In this document: positions 25,072-36,181 of the stretch, piece by piece
Layout: each line of letters starts with the position of its first letter
How positions within the stretch are numbered: position 1 is the stretch's first letter
Source: Aquabacter sp040755535
GTDB taxonomy: Bacteria > Pseudomonadota > Alphaproteobacteria > Rhizobiales > Xanthobacteraceae
Length of the DNA stretch: 64,000 nucleotides
Assembly: GCA_040755535.1 (NCBI GenBank)
Contig: JBFMAV010000008.1
Location: 1-64,000, forward strand
Direction: 5' to 3'
The notes under the pieces: model-generated
The model's input: the letters and a program-made list of their open reading frames with translations, nothing else
Told to the model about the DNA's origin: nothing
Database searches by the model: none
Position numbers and translations under genes: made by a program

Positions 25072-25328
25072 TCCGGACCCTGCTCATCGAGGGGGCGCTG
25101 TTTCTCACGCCCTTCGCGCTCTATGCGATCCTCCTGCTGGCAACGCGCGGATCCCTGTTGCCCGCGAACTGGTCCACGCGGGCCGTTGCGGTCTGCGCGC
25201 TGTGCGCGATCGTGTTGATGGCCGCCGGTCTTTATCTGTTCGAGGGGGACGCCAGTGCGCCGCCCGGCAGCCGCTACGTTCCCGCCGAGATCAGGGACGG
25301 GGTGTTTCATCCCGGCCGCTACGAATGA
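25068..25328 (+). CDS. DUF6111-family small membrane protein
   Basis: The 86-residue protein has two hydrophobic helices, about 6-26 (IEGALFLTPFALYAILLLATR) and 38-58 (AVAVCALCAIVLMAAGLYLFE). Its tail PPGSRYVPAEIRDGVFHPGRYE matches DUF6111, which in Rhizobiales lies between the NUDIX and cca genes. It overlaps both neighbours by 4 bases. The function is unknown. Confidence 0.8.
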   Translation: MIRTLLIEGALFLTPFALYAILLLATRGSLLPANWSTRAVAVCALCAIVLMAAGLYLFEGDASAPPGSRYVPAEIRDGVFHPGRYE

Positions 25329-26575
25329 GCGCGCCCGCGCTGGCCTTCCTCGCGCACGCGGGCCTCATCCGCCTGCTGGACACGCTGAACGGTGCGGGTG
25401 AGGAAACCCGTGTCGTCGGCGGCGCGGTACGAAATGCCTTGCTGGGCCTTGCGGTGACGGAGGTCGATCTGGCCACGACCGCCCTGCCCGAGGAGACGGT
25501 GCGGCGCGCGCATGCGGCGGGGTTCAAGCCCGTGCCGACCGGCATCGCCCATGGCACCGTGACCATCGTCGTGGATGGCACCCCTTTCGAAGTGACGACG
25601 CTGCGCGAGGATGTGGAAACCGACGGGCGCCATGCGGTGGTGCGCTTCGGTCGCGACTGGCAGCGGGATGCGGCGCGGCGCGACTTCACCATCAATGCCC
25701 TTTACGCCACCCGCGCGGGGGAGGTGATCGATCTAGTCGGCGGTCTCCCCGACCTGGAGGCGCGCCATGTGCGCTTTATCGGCGATCCCGAACAGCGGAT
25801 TCGCGAGGATTACCTGAGGATTCTGCGTCTGTTTCGGTTTCACGCGGCTTATGGGCGGGGCGATGTCGATGCGCCCGCGCTCATCGCATCCATCCGTTGC
25901 CGCGCGGGCCTCGCGGGGCTTTCGCGTGAGCGTGTCGGCGCCGAATTGATGAAGCTGATGACGGCCGAGCGGGTGGCGCCGGTGGTTCGCGTGATGAGCG
26001 ACGCGGGGCTCCTCGTGCCTTTGCTGGGCGGGGTGCCTGCGCTGGGGACGCTGGAGCGCCTCGTGGACCTGGAGCGGGAGGTCGGTCGTCCGCCCGACGG
26101 CGTGTTGCGGCTCGCGGCGCTGGCGGTGCGTGTGCGCGAGGACGCGGATCGCCTGCGCGATCGGCTGCGCCTGTCCAACGAAACCCATCGCCGGCTGCTC
26201 AATGCGGCCTTGTCCGATGTCCGGCTTCCTCTCTCGCCTCGGGCCTTGAGGCGCCTTCTGTATGAGGCGGGACCGGCCGATGCCATCGACCGGGTGCTGG
26301 TCGCTGCGGCCCGCACCCCGAACGGCCTGTTTCGCTGCGCGCTCGTCGAGGTTTTGGACGGCGTAAAGGGCTTTGTCGCACCGGACTGCCCGGTCCGTGC
26401 TCAGCATTTCCAGGATCTTGGAATGGTCCCCGGCCCGCAACTCGGCGCGGCGCTGGCGCACGCCAAGCGCGCCTGGATCGCTGCCGATTTTCCAGCCGGC
26501 GAGGCAACCGCGCAGCGCCTTGCGCGCGACGCATGGCTCAGCGTGGTAACCGGCGGCGGCGCCGTGTCAGGATAG
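25325..26575 (+). CDS. cca: CCA tRNA nucleotidyltransferase / poly(A) polymerase family
   Basis: The 416-residue enzyme adds or repairs the 3' CCA of tRNAs. It shows VVGGAVRNALLG near 22-33, the metal-binding site as EVDLAT (Glu at the first position of the usual DxD), RRDFTINALYA and the segment GDPEQRIREDYLRILRLFRF of the class II head and neck domains. ATG 25325 overlaps the preceding stop. The C-terminal region after 300 is less conserved, as usual in alphaproteobacteria. Confidence 0.92.
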   Translation: MSAPALAFLAHAGLIRLLDTLNGAGEETRVVGGAVRNALLGLAVTEVDLATTALPEETVRRAHAAGFKPVPTGIAHGTVTIVVDGTPFEVTTLREDVETDGRHAVVRFGRDWQRDAARRDFTINALYATRAGEVIDLVGGLPDLEARHVRFIGDPEQRIREDYLRILRLFRFHAAYGRGDVDAPALIASIRCRAGLAGLSRERVGAELMKLMTAERVAPVVRVMSDAGLLVPLLGGVPALGTLERLVDLEREVGRPPDGVLRLAALAVRVREDADRLRDRLRLSNETHRRLLNAALSDVRLPLSPRALRRLLYEAGPADAIDRVLVAAARTPNGLFRCALVEVLDGVKGFVAPDCPVRAQHFQDLGMVPGPQLGAALAHAKRAWIAADFPAGEATAQRLARDAWLSVVTGGGAVSG

Positions 26576-26833
26576 ACGTCTGGCGCCCAATTCCAACGCC
26601 CCGAAGACGCTACAAGCCATGGCGGGATGGTCGGTGCTCAGATCTGGCTCAGGCCGCTCGCCCGCAAATCCAGATGGGGGCTGACCTGCGCCCGACGGCG
26701 CAGGGAACGCCCATAGAGGGGCCGTCACGCAGGAAATTAAGAGCAGGGAGGCTAATCGAAGGCGCAGAACGCCCCCGATCTCGCGGCTTCCCTGCTTCTG
26801 CCCGGCGCCGATAATGGCCAACCGGCGTTGCAG
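26576..26833. other. intergenic region between convergent genes
   Basis: Nothing convincing is seen here. It separates cca (plus) from the DUF2158 gene (minus); no clear terminator stem with a T-tract was found. Confidence 0.4.
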
Positions 26834-27058
26834 TCAGTGCGATTCGTCTTCTTCCTCGTCCTCGTCGTCCTCTTCGTCGAGATCGAACTCTTCGAGTTCG
26901 AGCGCATCGAGGGCGATTGCCGGCAGCTTCTGGGTGCGGAACTCGGAGACCTCTTCCGCGAACCACACGACCTCCACCATGTCGCCATCGACTGCGACCA
27001 CGGTCAGGGCGGGGCTGCCAGACTTCAGTTGGACGATCTCACCCGGTGCAATGGCCAT
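26834..27058 (-). CDS. DUF2158 (YodC-like) small protein with acidic tail
   Basis: The 74-residue protein begins MAIAPGEIVQLKSGSPALTVV and continues MVEVVWFAEEVSEFRTQKLP, the DUF2158 pattern of a small beta-barrel. The C-terminus is a run of Asp/Glu after residue 53. ATG 27058 is chosen because the family motif begins there; a longer frame adds 30 unrelated residues. The function is unknown. Confidence 0.8.
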   Translation of the reverse strand: MAIAPGEIVQLKSGSPALTVVAVDGDMVEVVWFAEEVSEFRTQKLPAIALDALELEEFDLDEEDDEDEEEDESH

Positions 27059-27241
27059 TGCGTGGTCTCCTTGAGCGGGACCCGCGCCGCCGAAGGACTG
27101 GGCCTCGGGCGCGGGTATCCAACTCCATCCTTGAGCTGGAGCGCGCACGTTCAGGACCCGATCATCGTGCCCCGCCGTACAGGCTTCCTCGACGCATTAG
27201 AGACGTTCCATGACACCGTGATCACAAAATGAGCAACGAAA

Positions 27242-29206
27242 TCACGGCGCTGCCGTCGCCGTGATCTTGAAGTCCCGCACCAGCGTCAGCGGGTCTCCCC
27301 CGATGAGATCCATCACCTTGACGTCGCCGAGCGGGGTGAGAACCAAGATCAGCGTGCCAGGCTTTTCCACGAAGGCGGCCAAGGTCTCACCAAGGGCACC
27401 CGCTTCCGGATAAAGGGCGCTGAGGTCCTTCGCCTGGCTGCGGATTTGGCCCACGATGTCGGCGCGCAGGGCATCCGGCGTGGTGCCGGCGGCGGCGGCC
27501 TGCTCCTTCAGCATGAGCTCCGCGATACCGAGATTGGTGAGCGTCACCTTGAACGGGCCCATGGCGATCTGCTGGGCCGCCGCGAGCGCGACGATCGGAT
27601 CCTCGAAGGCTTCCGCGCGCACATTGGTCAAGGTCACATCGAAATCGAGCGCCATCGCCGTCTCGATGCGCGTCAGGCCCGGGGAGAGGCGCAGCGTCCG
27701 CGCCGTCGGATCGAAGACCAGCGCTGTCTCGAAGGCGAATGTCGCCTGCTTGGCCCCGGCGGCGGTGAGGTAGGAGAAGGGCGCGCCGTCCGCCTCGCTG
27801 ATGGGGCCGGTGATGTCCTTGCCGGACATGAGGATCCGGGTGGGAACCAGGCCGATAAACTGACCCCATTCGAGCTTCAGTGTGCCGACCGAAAGCGGCA
27901 CGTCGCTGTCGTTCAGGGAGGCTTTCAGCCCCGAAATTTCCAGTCCCTCCAGCGCGCGGAACAGGGTGAGCGCGCTGTCCAGCGTGGGCAAGACCTCGTC
28001 CGAAGGCGCGCGAGCCGACAGGGCGAGAATAGGCAAGGGATTGAGACCGCGCAGGGTGAGGCGGTCGAGGGTCACTGGCTTTTCGCCCTCGGCCTCGCCT
28101 GCGAGCCGTTCCACATCCAGGAGGTCCAGGCGCCCGTCCTTTTGCCCGGTGAGGCGGATCGCGCCAACGGTGGCTTTCCCGGTCGGTTCTGTCACCGTCA
28201 CATTCTGCAGGGAGAATTCGGCAAATCCGATGGCCCGGACCATGTCGCCCGACGCTTCCATGAGGCGGCGCGTGTCCGTTTCATTAAGCGGCGGGGGAAG
28301 CTGGCTCAGGGCCTGGAGTTCTTCTAGGCGCGCGAGGCGCAGACGCGCCGGATCGAGCCCGATATCACGCGCGGAAATGGCTCCCACCGCCAGCGTCGAC
28401 CCGTCGCCGCGCGTCACGCTGTAGCCGCGGGTCGAAATCTGTTCGTAAATGGTGCGCAGGCCCCCGGCGTCGCTGGCCTCCACCGCCGCCAGAAGCGGCG
28501 CGGTGTGGATGCCGGTGACGGACACGCCCTCAACCTTCCCCTTGACCGCCAGTTCCGGTGCGGTGGCCGGCGCCAGGGTTTCGAACTCCATCAGCGAGAA
28601 GCCGCCGCGCGCGATCCGGCCCCGATCCAGTCCTTCGAAGACGAGGTCGCGATAGGTTCCCCGCATCGCCACGCCGTCCTTGGCCACGGCTTCGATCTGA
28701 ACCGACGCCTCCGGCACCGTGAGGCGCTCGGCGCGGGTGGCCGCCAATTGGCGCAACGCGAGGCGCAGGGCCACATGGTCCTTGCCCTCCTGTGGCATCA
28801 GCGTGTCGGGGCCGAGATACCCGTCCAGGACCAGGCGCGGAACGCGATATTGAGCCCCCGCCTGCCCGGGACCCGAGGGAATGTCCACCAACAGGTTGAC
28901 CACTTCCACCTTGCGCACGCCGATCTGTCCCTTCACCGGGTTGGACAAGCCGGCCGCGATGACGGAGCCGACCTTGATGCGCGCGCCGTCCGGTTCCTGG
29001 ATGGCGATATCGGGAATGGACAGGGTCTTGGCGAACAGATCGAAACCGACTGTGCCATGCTGGGCCGTGCGGCCCGAGGCCCGCAGCGCCTGGAACACGG
29101 CTTCCACTTCCGCCTCGGCGCGGTTGGCCGCATAGCGGGTGACCCCCCAGAAACCGGCTCCGGCCAGGAGGATCAGGGCGATAAGGCCGATCAAAAGCTT
29201 CTTCAT
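27242..29206 (-). CDS. membrane-anchored periplasmic protein of unknown function
   Basis: The 654-residue protein starts MKKLLIGLIALILLAGAGFWG, an uncleaved signal anchor. The rest is predicted periplasmic, with repeated beta-type stretches (for example GTVGFDLFAKTLSIPDIAIQ and MALDFDVTLTNVRAEAF). The layout recalls AsmA-like lipid-transfer proteins, but no diagnostic motif is visible. It is a single minus-strand gene. The frame is intact and codon use matches the chromosome. Confidence 0.75.
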   Translation of the reverse strand: MKKLLIGLIALILLAGAGFWGVTRYAANRAEAEVEAVFQALRASGRTAQHGTVGFDLFAKTLSIPDIAIQEPDGARIKVGSVIAAGLSNPVKGQIGVRKVEVVNLLVDIPSGPGQAGAQYRVPRLVLDGYLGPDTLMPQEGKDHVALRLALRQLAATRAERLTVPEASVQIEAVAKDGVAMRGTYRDLVFEGLDRGRIARGGFSLMEFETLAPATAPELAVKGKVEGVSVTGIHTAPLLAAVEASDAGGLRTIYEQISTRGYSVTRGDGSTLAVGAISARDIGLDPARLRLARLEELQALSQLPPPLNETDTRRLMEASGDMVRAIGFAEFSLQNVTVTEPTGKATVGAIRLTGQKDGRLDLLDVERLAGEAEGEKPVTLDRLTLRGLNPLPILALSARAPSDEVLPTLDSALTLFRALEGLEISGLKASLNDSDVPLSVGTLKLEWGQFIGLVPTRILMSGKDITGPISEADGAPFSYLTAAGAKQATFAFETALVFDPTARTLRLSPGLTRIETAMALDFDVTLTNVRAEAFEDPIVALAAAQQIAMGPFKVTLTNLGIAELMLKEQAAAAGTTPDALRADIVGQIRSQAKDLSALYPEAGALGETLAAFVEKPGTLILVLTPLGDVKVMDLIGGDPLTLVRDFKITATAAP

Positions 29207-29484
29207 TGAGCCATCTCCAGGGCGGGCGGTCGGTGGAGCGCGAGGCGCGCGCCCTTCTTACCAAGTCGCGCGGTGATTCTGAGGTCCGCTTTTCGATAAA
29301 GTCGGGTCGAAGCGCCCGAGCGAGGCCGAGCGGCGGGCGCTTGCGCGCGGTCTTGCTCCAAGCCATGCGCTGAATGGATGACAGCGCACCGTCCTGCCGC
29401 TACCGTGCCGGCCCATTTCGCGTTAATCCGGCGCCAGGCTCGCATCGGCCGCCAAGGCGACCAAGGAAAGTTTGGGGGAGGGGC

Positions 29485-31776
<2,292 letters not shown>

Positions 31777-31798
31777 GCCTTGTTCTCTCCCGCAAGCG

Positions 31799-31834
31799 GC
31801 CGGGCCCCATCGGGCCCGGCGGTTTTCGTTTTAC
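31799..31834 (+). terminator. Rho-independent terminator after maeB
   Basis: GCCGGGCCC (31799-31807) and GGGCCCGGC (31812-31820) form a 9-bp stem with loop CATC, followed by a T-rich run ending in TTTT at 31833. Confidence 0.85.
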
Positions 31835-32274
31835 GACGCGATTTCGGGCTCAACTAGCCGCGCGAGATTGCGCAGGGAGTCCTGCCAGCCGAGAGTGCAG
31901 GCGTCCGGCGGGATCCCATCGGGGATGCCCGACTGGGTGATGGAAAGATCGGTGCCGACCGATACGGCCTTGAGCACGATCTCCACCTCAATGTCGCCGG
32001 GCAGGTTGGGGTTGTCGAACCGATCCGTGTAGCGCAGCCGCTCATGGGGGACCAGTTCCAGGAATTCCCCTTCGAAGGACTCGGTCTGTCCGGTCGAAAA
32101 ATTGCGGAACGACATGCGGAACGTGCCGCCCACGCGCGCCTCCAGATGGTGGACGGTGCAGGTGAAGCCGTTGGGCGGCAGCCATTTGGCCAGCGCATCC
32201 GCCTCAATGAAGGCGCGATAGACTTTCTCCGGTCGTGTGGCGAGAACGCGGTGGAGACGAGCGGTGCCGGGCAT
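31831..32274 (-). CDS. SRPBCC / AHSA1-like domain protein
   Basis: The 147-residue protein has RVLATRPEKVYRAFIEADALAKWLPP at its start, the typical opening of AHSA1-type START-fold proteins, and later ITQSGIPDGIPPDACTLGWQDSL. These bind small hydrophobic ligands; the ligand is unknown. It is convergent with maeB and ends at the shared terminator. Confidence 0.88.
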   Translation of the reverse strand: MPGTARLHRVLATRPEKVYRAFIEADALAKWLPPNGFTCTVHHLEARVGGTFRMSFRNFSTGQTESFEGEFLELVPHERLRYTDRFDNPNLPGDIEVEIVLKAVSVGTDLSITQSGIPDGIPPDACTLGWQDSLRNLARLVEPEIAS

Positions 32275-32398
32275 CTCTTACTCCTCGGGCAAGGTCCCTA
32301 CCGAGGACGCGCACCCGCCGGTCTCTCCGACACCCGGTCGCGTTTTTCTGAGGTGATCGCCCGCTCCAATATCGGGAGGGGCCTCCCTCTCTGTTGGT

Positions 32399-33601
32399 CT
32401 ATCCGTCGCCCCAGCGGCGCGGACGGTAGAAGGTATGGACGCCGATCTTGTCCAGCTTGCGCATTTCGCTGATCCAGTTCGGGCGCACCCAATAGGCATG
32501 ATAATGGGTCGCGCGGCCGACGCTTTCCAGCCAGAGCTTGCCGTCCAGCATGTCGGACGCGATCTGCTTGGCCTGGACCCACATGTCCGGCTCTCGGATC
32601 ACATCCTTCACATTGTCACAGGCGAACGTGAACTGGCACGCCAGATGACGATGGGCATTCTGATAGACCGCCTTGCACACGTCATTGGGATAATAGCCGG
32701 AGAAGACACGGTTGACGATGACCTGCGCCACAGCGATCTGGCCCCGCTTCGGCTCGCCTCGGCTTTCAAAATAGATGGCTTCCGCCAAGCACTTCTCCGC
32801 CCGTGCGCGCGCCGGGCCTTCCAGCAACAGGCGCGTAGCGGGGGAAGGGAAGATGCCGTCCGTCTCCGGGCTCGCTTCGGGAGGCGGAGGAGCGGAGGGA
32901 AGCGGCACGATGGTCACGCTTTGCGGAAGGGCCGCATATTCCAACGCAAGCGGCAGGGGGCCGACCGTTTCCGCATCGAAGATCATGCTCGGGTCGCGAT
33001 ACAGAGGCACCGTCTCGATGCCCAGGTCCAGGAGACTTCCGGCCCCCATGTCGGGGGTGAAGACCCGCGAGAGGTCGAGCGGCGGGCGCGGCTCGCTTGG
33101 CGCTCCGTCTGCGGCATCTACACCGTCGAGCGGCGCGCCGCCGCCAAGGTCCGGGCCGAAGGCCGGCGGCTCCGCATCGTCCGCATGGGCGCCCGGGCGG
33201 GTTTCCTCATCAATGCCCGGAAGGCTCATGACCATGTCGAGCGCCAGTTCCAGATAAGCCAGGTCGAGTGCCGGCGTCGGGCCGAAAATGGTGGGCGGCT
33301 CGTCGCGTTCAGCCGCTGCTGCGGGCAGGGCCGCGAGGACCAGGGCCGGCGGGTGGGAAAAGTCCGCTTGCGCCTCCAGGCCCCGCCCGGATTCCGTGGG
33401 GGTGAGACCGAGGGCCGGCCAGTCCAGCGTCGCGACCCGCAGCGCGCGTGCGGGGGCGCCGAGGATCGGCGGTTGAGCCCTCTCGGCGGCCGTGCGTGAC
33501 AGAAAAGCATCCGAGGGAAGGCTTTGCGCTGCGGCCGGAAGCGGGCCCAGGGTCGCGGCAAGGATGTAGGCCGGCCAGAGGCCGGAAAAACGGACAGCCA
33601 T
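32399..33601 (-). CDS. secreted cell wall hydrolase, SleB family
   Basis: The 400-residue protein has a signal peptide (about 1-25, ending PLPAAAQ), a long Pro/Ala-rich unconserved region and a C-terminal hydrolase_2 domain from about 270. That domain contains CLAEAIYFESRGEP (catalytic Glu), IVNRVFSGYYPNDVCKAVYQN and THYHAYWVRPNW. This domain cleaves peptidoglycan, probably as a lytic transglycosylase. The N-terminal spacer is much longer than in spore SleB. Confidence 0.88.
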   Translation of the reverse strand: MAVRFSGLWPAYILAATLGPLPAAAQSLPSDAFLSRTAAERAQPPILGAPARALRVATLDWPALGLTPTESGRGLEAQADFSHPPALVLAALPAAAAERDEPPTIFGPTPALDLAYLELALDMVMSLPGIDEETRPGAHADDAEPPAFGPDLGGGAPLDGVDAADGAPSEPRPPLDLSRVFTPDMGAGSLLDLGIETVPLYRDPSMIFDAETVGPLPLALEYAALPQSVTIVPLPSAPPPPEASPETDGIFPSPATRLLLEGPARARAEKCLAEAIYFESRGEPKRGQIAVAQVIVNRVFSGYYPNDVCKAVYQNAHRHLACQFTFACDNVKDVIREPDMWVQAKQIASDMLDGKLWLESVGRATHYHAYWVRPNWISEMRKLDKIGVHTFYRPRRWGDG

Positions 33602-33762
33602 GGCATCGCCCTCGACGCGACGACGGCCGCAACGCGGCCGCCGGGACGGCCCGGCGCAGCCTCAGGCGCAGACCGCCTGCCGGCTTCCGGGAAATCGGAC
33701 GCCGCCGGCCCGTCCGGCAGGAGGCCATGGGACAGCAGCCCCATGGTTATCGCGAATTAAGC

Positions 33763-34749
33763 TTACGGGGACGTTAAGAGCGCCGTGAGGTGCGCCTCCC
33801 GGGAGAATGGCCCGCCCGCAGGGGGGGCGATGGCTCGGGCGCGGCGCAGTCCCTCGGTGCCGAACCGCACGCGGATCGCCTCTTCCACCCACCGCGCTTC
33901 CTGCGACGCGCGGCGGGCCGGGCCTTGCCCGCTCGTGAGAAGAAAATCCGCATGGGCACCGACGGCGGCCGCAAACTCATTCAGCCCTTCGCCGCTCGTG
34001 GCGGAAAGGCGCAGCACCGGCACGCGCCACGCCCCTTCGACGCCGGAGAGGGACAAGGCGCCGCTCACATCGGCTGCTGCCCGGCGCGCGGCCTCCGCCA
34101 TATCGGCCTTGGTGACGACGATGATGTCGGGGAGTTCCATGACGCCCGCCTTCATGAATTGCAGGCTGTCGCCCGACGCGGGCTGGATGCAGAGCACCAC
34201 GGTGTCCGCCACCAGGTCGATGTCCGCCTCCGACTGCCCCACGCCGACCGTTTCCACGATCACCAGATCATAGATCGCGCGCAGCAGGGCGACGGCGGCC
34301 ACCGCATCGTCCGAGAGGCCGCCCAAGCGGTCACGTGCCGCCATGGACCGCACGAAGACATGCCGATCCTCCGGGTCCGTTTGGATGCGCGCCCGGTCGC
34401 CGAGCAGCGCGCCGCCCGTGCGCCGGGAGGAGGGGTCCACCGCCAGCACGGCGACGCTGCGGCCGTCGGCCCGCGCCTGTCGCACCAGGGCATTGGTCAA
34501 TGTAGATTTTCCGACCCCCGGCGGGCCCGTCAGGCCGAGCACATGCGCCTTTGCCGAGCGCGCGGCTTCATCGAGCAAGGCGACCATCTCGGCGCGGCCG
34601 CGCAGCGATTCCACGCTTGCGAGCGCCCGAGCCACCCCGCGCTTGCCTGCGGATCGCAGGTCAGCCAGCGAGGGCAGGGCGGCCTTGCCGGGCGGGATGC
34701 CGCCGGTCTCGGAAGGCGCGGAGGTTGAAAAAAGGGGCCGATCCACCAT
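33763..34749 (-). CDS. meaB: methylmalonyl-CoA mutase-associated GTPase MeaB
   Basis: The 328-residue G3E-type GTPase protects and loads cobalamin in methylmalonyl-CoA mutase. It has Walker A GLTGPPGVGKSTLTNALV (about 75-92), DPSSRRTGGALLGDR, VETVGVGQSE and the NKxD-like VVTKADMAEAARR. No mutase gene is near. The start at ATG 34749 agrees with family length. Confidence 0.92.
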   Translation of the reverse strand: MVDRPLFSTSAPSETGGIPPGKAALPSLADLRSAGKRGVARALASVESLRGRAEMVALLDEAARSAKAHVLGLTGPPGVGKSTLTNALVRQARADGRSVAVLAVDPSSRRTGGALLGDRARIQTDPEDRHVFVRSMAARDRLGGLSDDAVAAVALLRAIYDLVIVETVGVGQSEADIDLVADTVVLCIQPASGDSLQFMKAGVMELPDIIVVTKADMAEAARRAAADVSGALSLSGVEGAWRVPVLRLSATSGEGLNEFAAAVGAHADFLLTSGQGPARRASQEARWVEEAIRVRFGTEGLRRARAIAPPAGGPFSREAHLTALLTSP

Positions 34750-34988
34750 GCGTCATGGCCTAGCATGGCAAGGCGTGAAGGATGAAGGGCCCCGCCCGGC
34801 CTTTCCAGCGGATCGCACGCCGTTCGGACGGAAGAGAATCGACGCGCTGGCGTGCGTCCAGCCCAAGAGCGGGGCTGGATTCAAGGCCCGTCGAAAGGGA
34901 CAGCGCCGCTGAGGTCAAGGCGCCAGGCCAAGTGAACTTTGGCCCTGGCCCTCAATCGCTCCGGATGCTCTTCTCTTGAACGCAGCGA

Positions 34989-35200
34989 CAAAGGAAAAAG
35001 GCGTCGGCTTGCGCCGACGCCTTTCCACTGATCGGAACCGTGCGGGGGAACGAAACCGATCAATAGCCCGTTTGCACCAACGCCCGCATATTTCCCATTG
35101 GGTGCAAATATGCGGCGTCGCTCTGCAACTTTGCCTGCCGAGCGACCAACAACGGACGCTCAGCTCAATTTGTTGATTAATGCATACCAAGGCCAACATG
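34989..35200 (-). ncRNA. candidate structured small RNA upstream of meaB
   Basis: Read on the minus strand, four stems follow one another. GTCGCTC/GAGCGAC lies at 35146-35117 and CCGCATATTT/AAATATGCGG at 35115-35084. TGATCGG/CCGATCA lies at 35062-35029. A 12-bp terminator stem (35024-34997) with loop GCAA follows, and then TTTTTCCTTT. No coding frame fits the region. The order of stems ending in a good intrinsic terminator is what a trans-acting small RNA gene looks like. The 5' end and family are not determined, and a meaB leader is excluded only by the terminator. Confidence 0.5.
34997..35024 (-). terminator. intrinsic terminator (minus strand)
   Basis: AAAGGCGTCGGC/GCCGACGCCTTT arms enclose a 4-base loop. 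On the minus strand the stem is followed by TTTTTCC. No protein gene ends just upstream on that strand, so it points to an RNA gene. Confidence 0.8.
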
Positions 35201-35739
35201 AACGGAAGATGAGCGGAGGAGGACCAGGGCTGCGCAAGTGGTAATATATTGCACAAATGCAGGAGCGATCGCGTTAGGGCCGTGCGCCGGATAAACTTGG
35301 AAATCGTTCTGAATCAAATACTTGTCTAGATTCGCATTGCGGACGCAGCCATGTGGATAAGTCGAGCGTTTGTCATCGCAGCTTCACCCGGCATGCTTCC
35401 GTCATAGGCAGGCGCGGGTGAGAAAATAAGCGAGCGTTCCCAAGCGCCAAACCGGTCGATTTCGCTTTATGCAACCTTTGGTTTAATCCGGTTGTATCAT
35501 CTTCGCGCAGCGGGACCGCACCGCGCGGCCTCCTCTTGCTCCCCTCGTCCGGGCGCGTCTATCTTCGGTGCGAAAGCAAGGGTGCGCATTTATTCTCGGG
35601 TCTGTGTCGCTCCGATGGTTCTGCCCGATCGGTGGTTCTTTTGGAGCAGGCGGTCTGCGGTCAGCCTGACGTGCGGATGGCGGGCGCGTGCTTGAGCGCG
35701 AAGCGCCCCTTCCCCGCGTTGAACGTCATGAGGAATTCC
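35201..35739. other. long intergenic region before the rhodanese gene
   Basis: No conserved gene is seen in this stretch of about 540 bases. Its first part should contain the promoter of the candidate small RNA. Frames running into the rhodanese gene from 35536 have no conserved sequence before residue 69. Confidence 0.4.
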
Positions 35740-36081
35740 ATGAGCGCGCCCAATCCCTTCGGCGGCCGTATCACCCATCTGACGCCCGAGGAGGTGCGGG
35801 ACGGTCTGGAGACCGGCAGCGTGCTGTTGGTGGATGTGCGTGAGCCGGATGAAATCGCCGCGGAGCGCATTCCCGGGGCCGTTGCTTTCGCGCTCAGCCA
35901 GTTCGATCCCCGCAATTTGCCGGACCCAGCGGGCAAGCGGCTCGTCTTTTCCTGCCGGTCGGGACAGCGCTCCCAGCGGGCTGCTGCGCTCGCCCAGGCG
36001 GCCGGCCTGCCCTATGAAGAGCATATGCAGGGTGGCATCCTGGGCTGGAAGGCGGCGGGCCTTCCCACCGATGCAGGCTGA
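35740..36081 (+). CDS. single-domain rhodanese-like sulfurtransferase
   Basis: The 113-residue protein covers one rhodanese domain: LTPEEVRDGLETGSVLLVDVREPDEIAAERIPGA is split over residues 14-47. The active-site loop is FSCRSGQRSQRA, with the catalytic Cys near 74. It moves sulfane sulfur or detoxifies cyanide-like thiophiles; the acceptor is unknown. ATG 35740 is chosen for its AGGAA site 5-9 bases upstream; ATG 35728 is also possible. Confidence 0.9.
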   Translation: MSAPNPFGGRITHLTPEEVRDGLETGSVLLVDVREPDEIAAERIPGAVAFALSQFDPRNLPDPAGKRLVFSCRSGQRSQRAAALAQAAGLPYEEHMQGGILGWKAAGLPTDAG

Positions 36082-36181
36082 ACAGCCGCTCGTGTGTGAT
36101 CCCATGGACTGGTGCCGCCGACGAAGGCGAGCGGACGCCATTGACGAGAGGTACAGTGAGATCGGACTGCCGCTATGTGGT

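Noticed and set aside
34915..35256. 113-codon minus-strand frame in the gap upstream of meaB
   Set aside because: It runs through the terminator and stems of the candidate small RNA and has no domain-like sequence.
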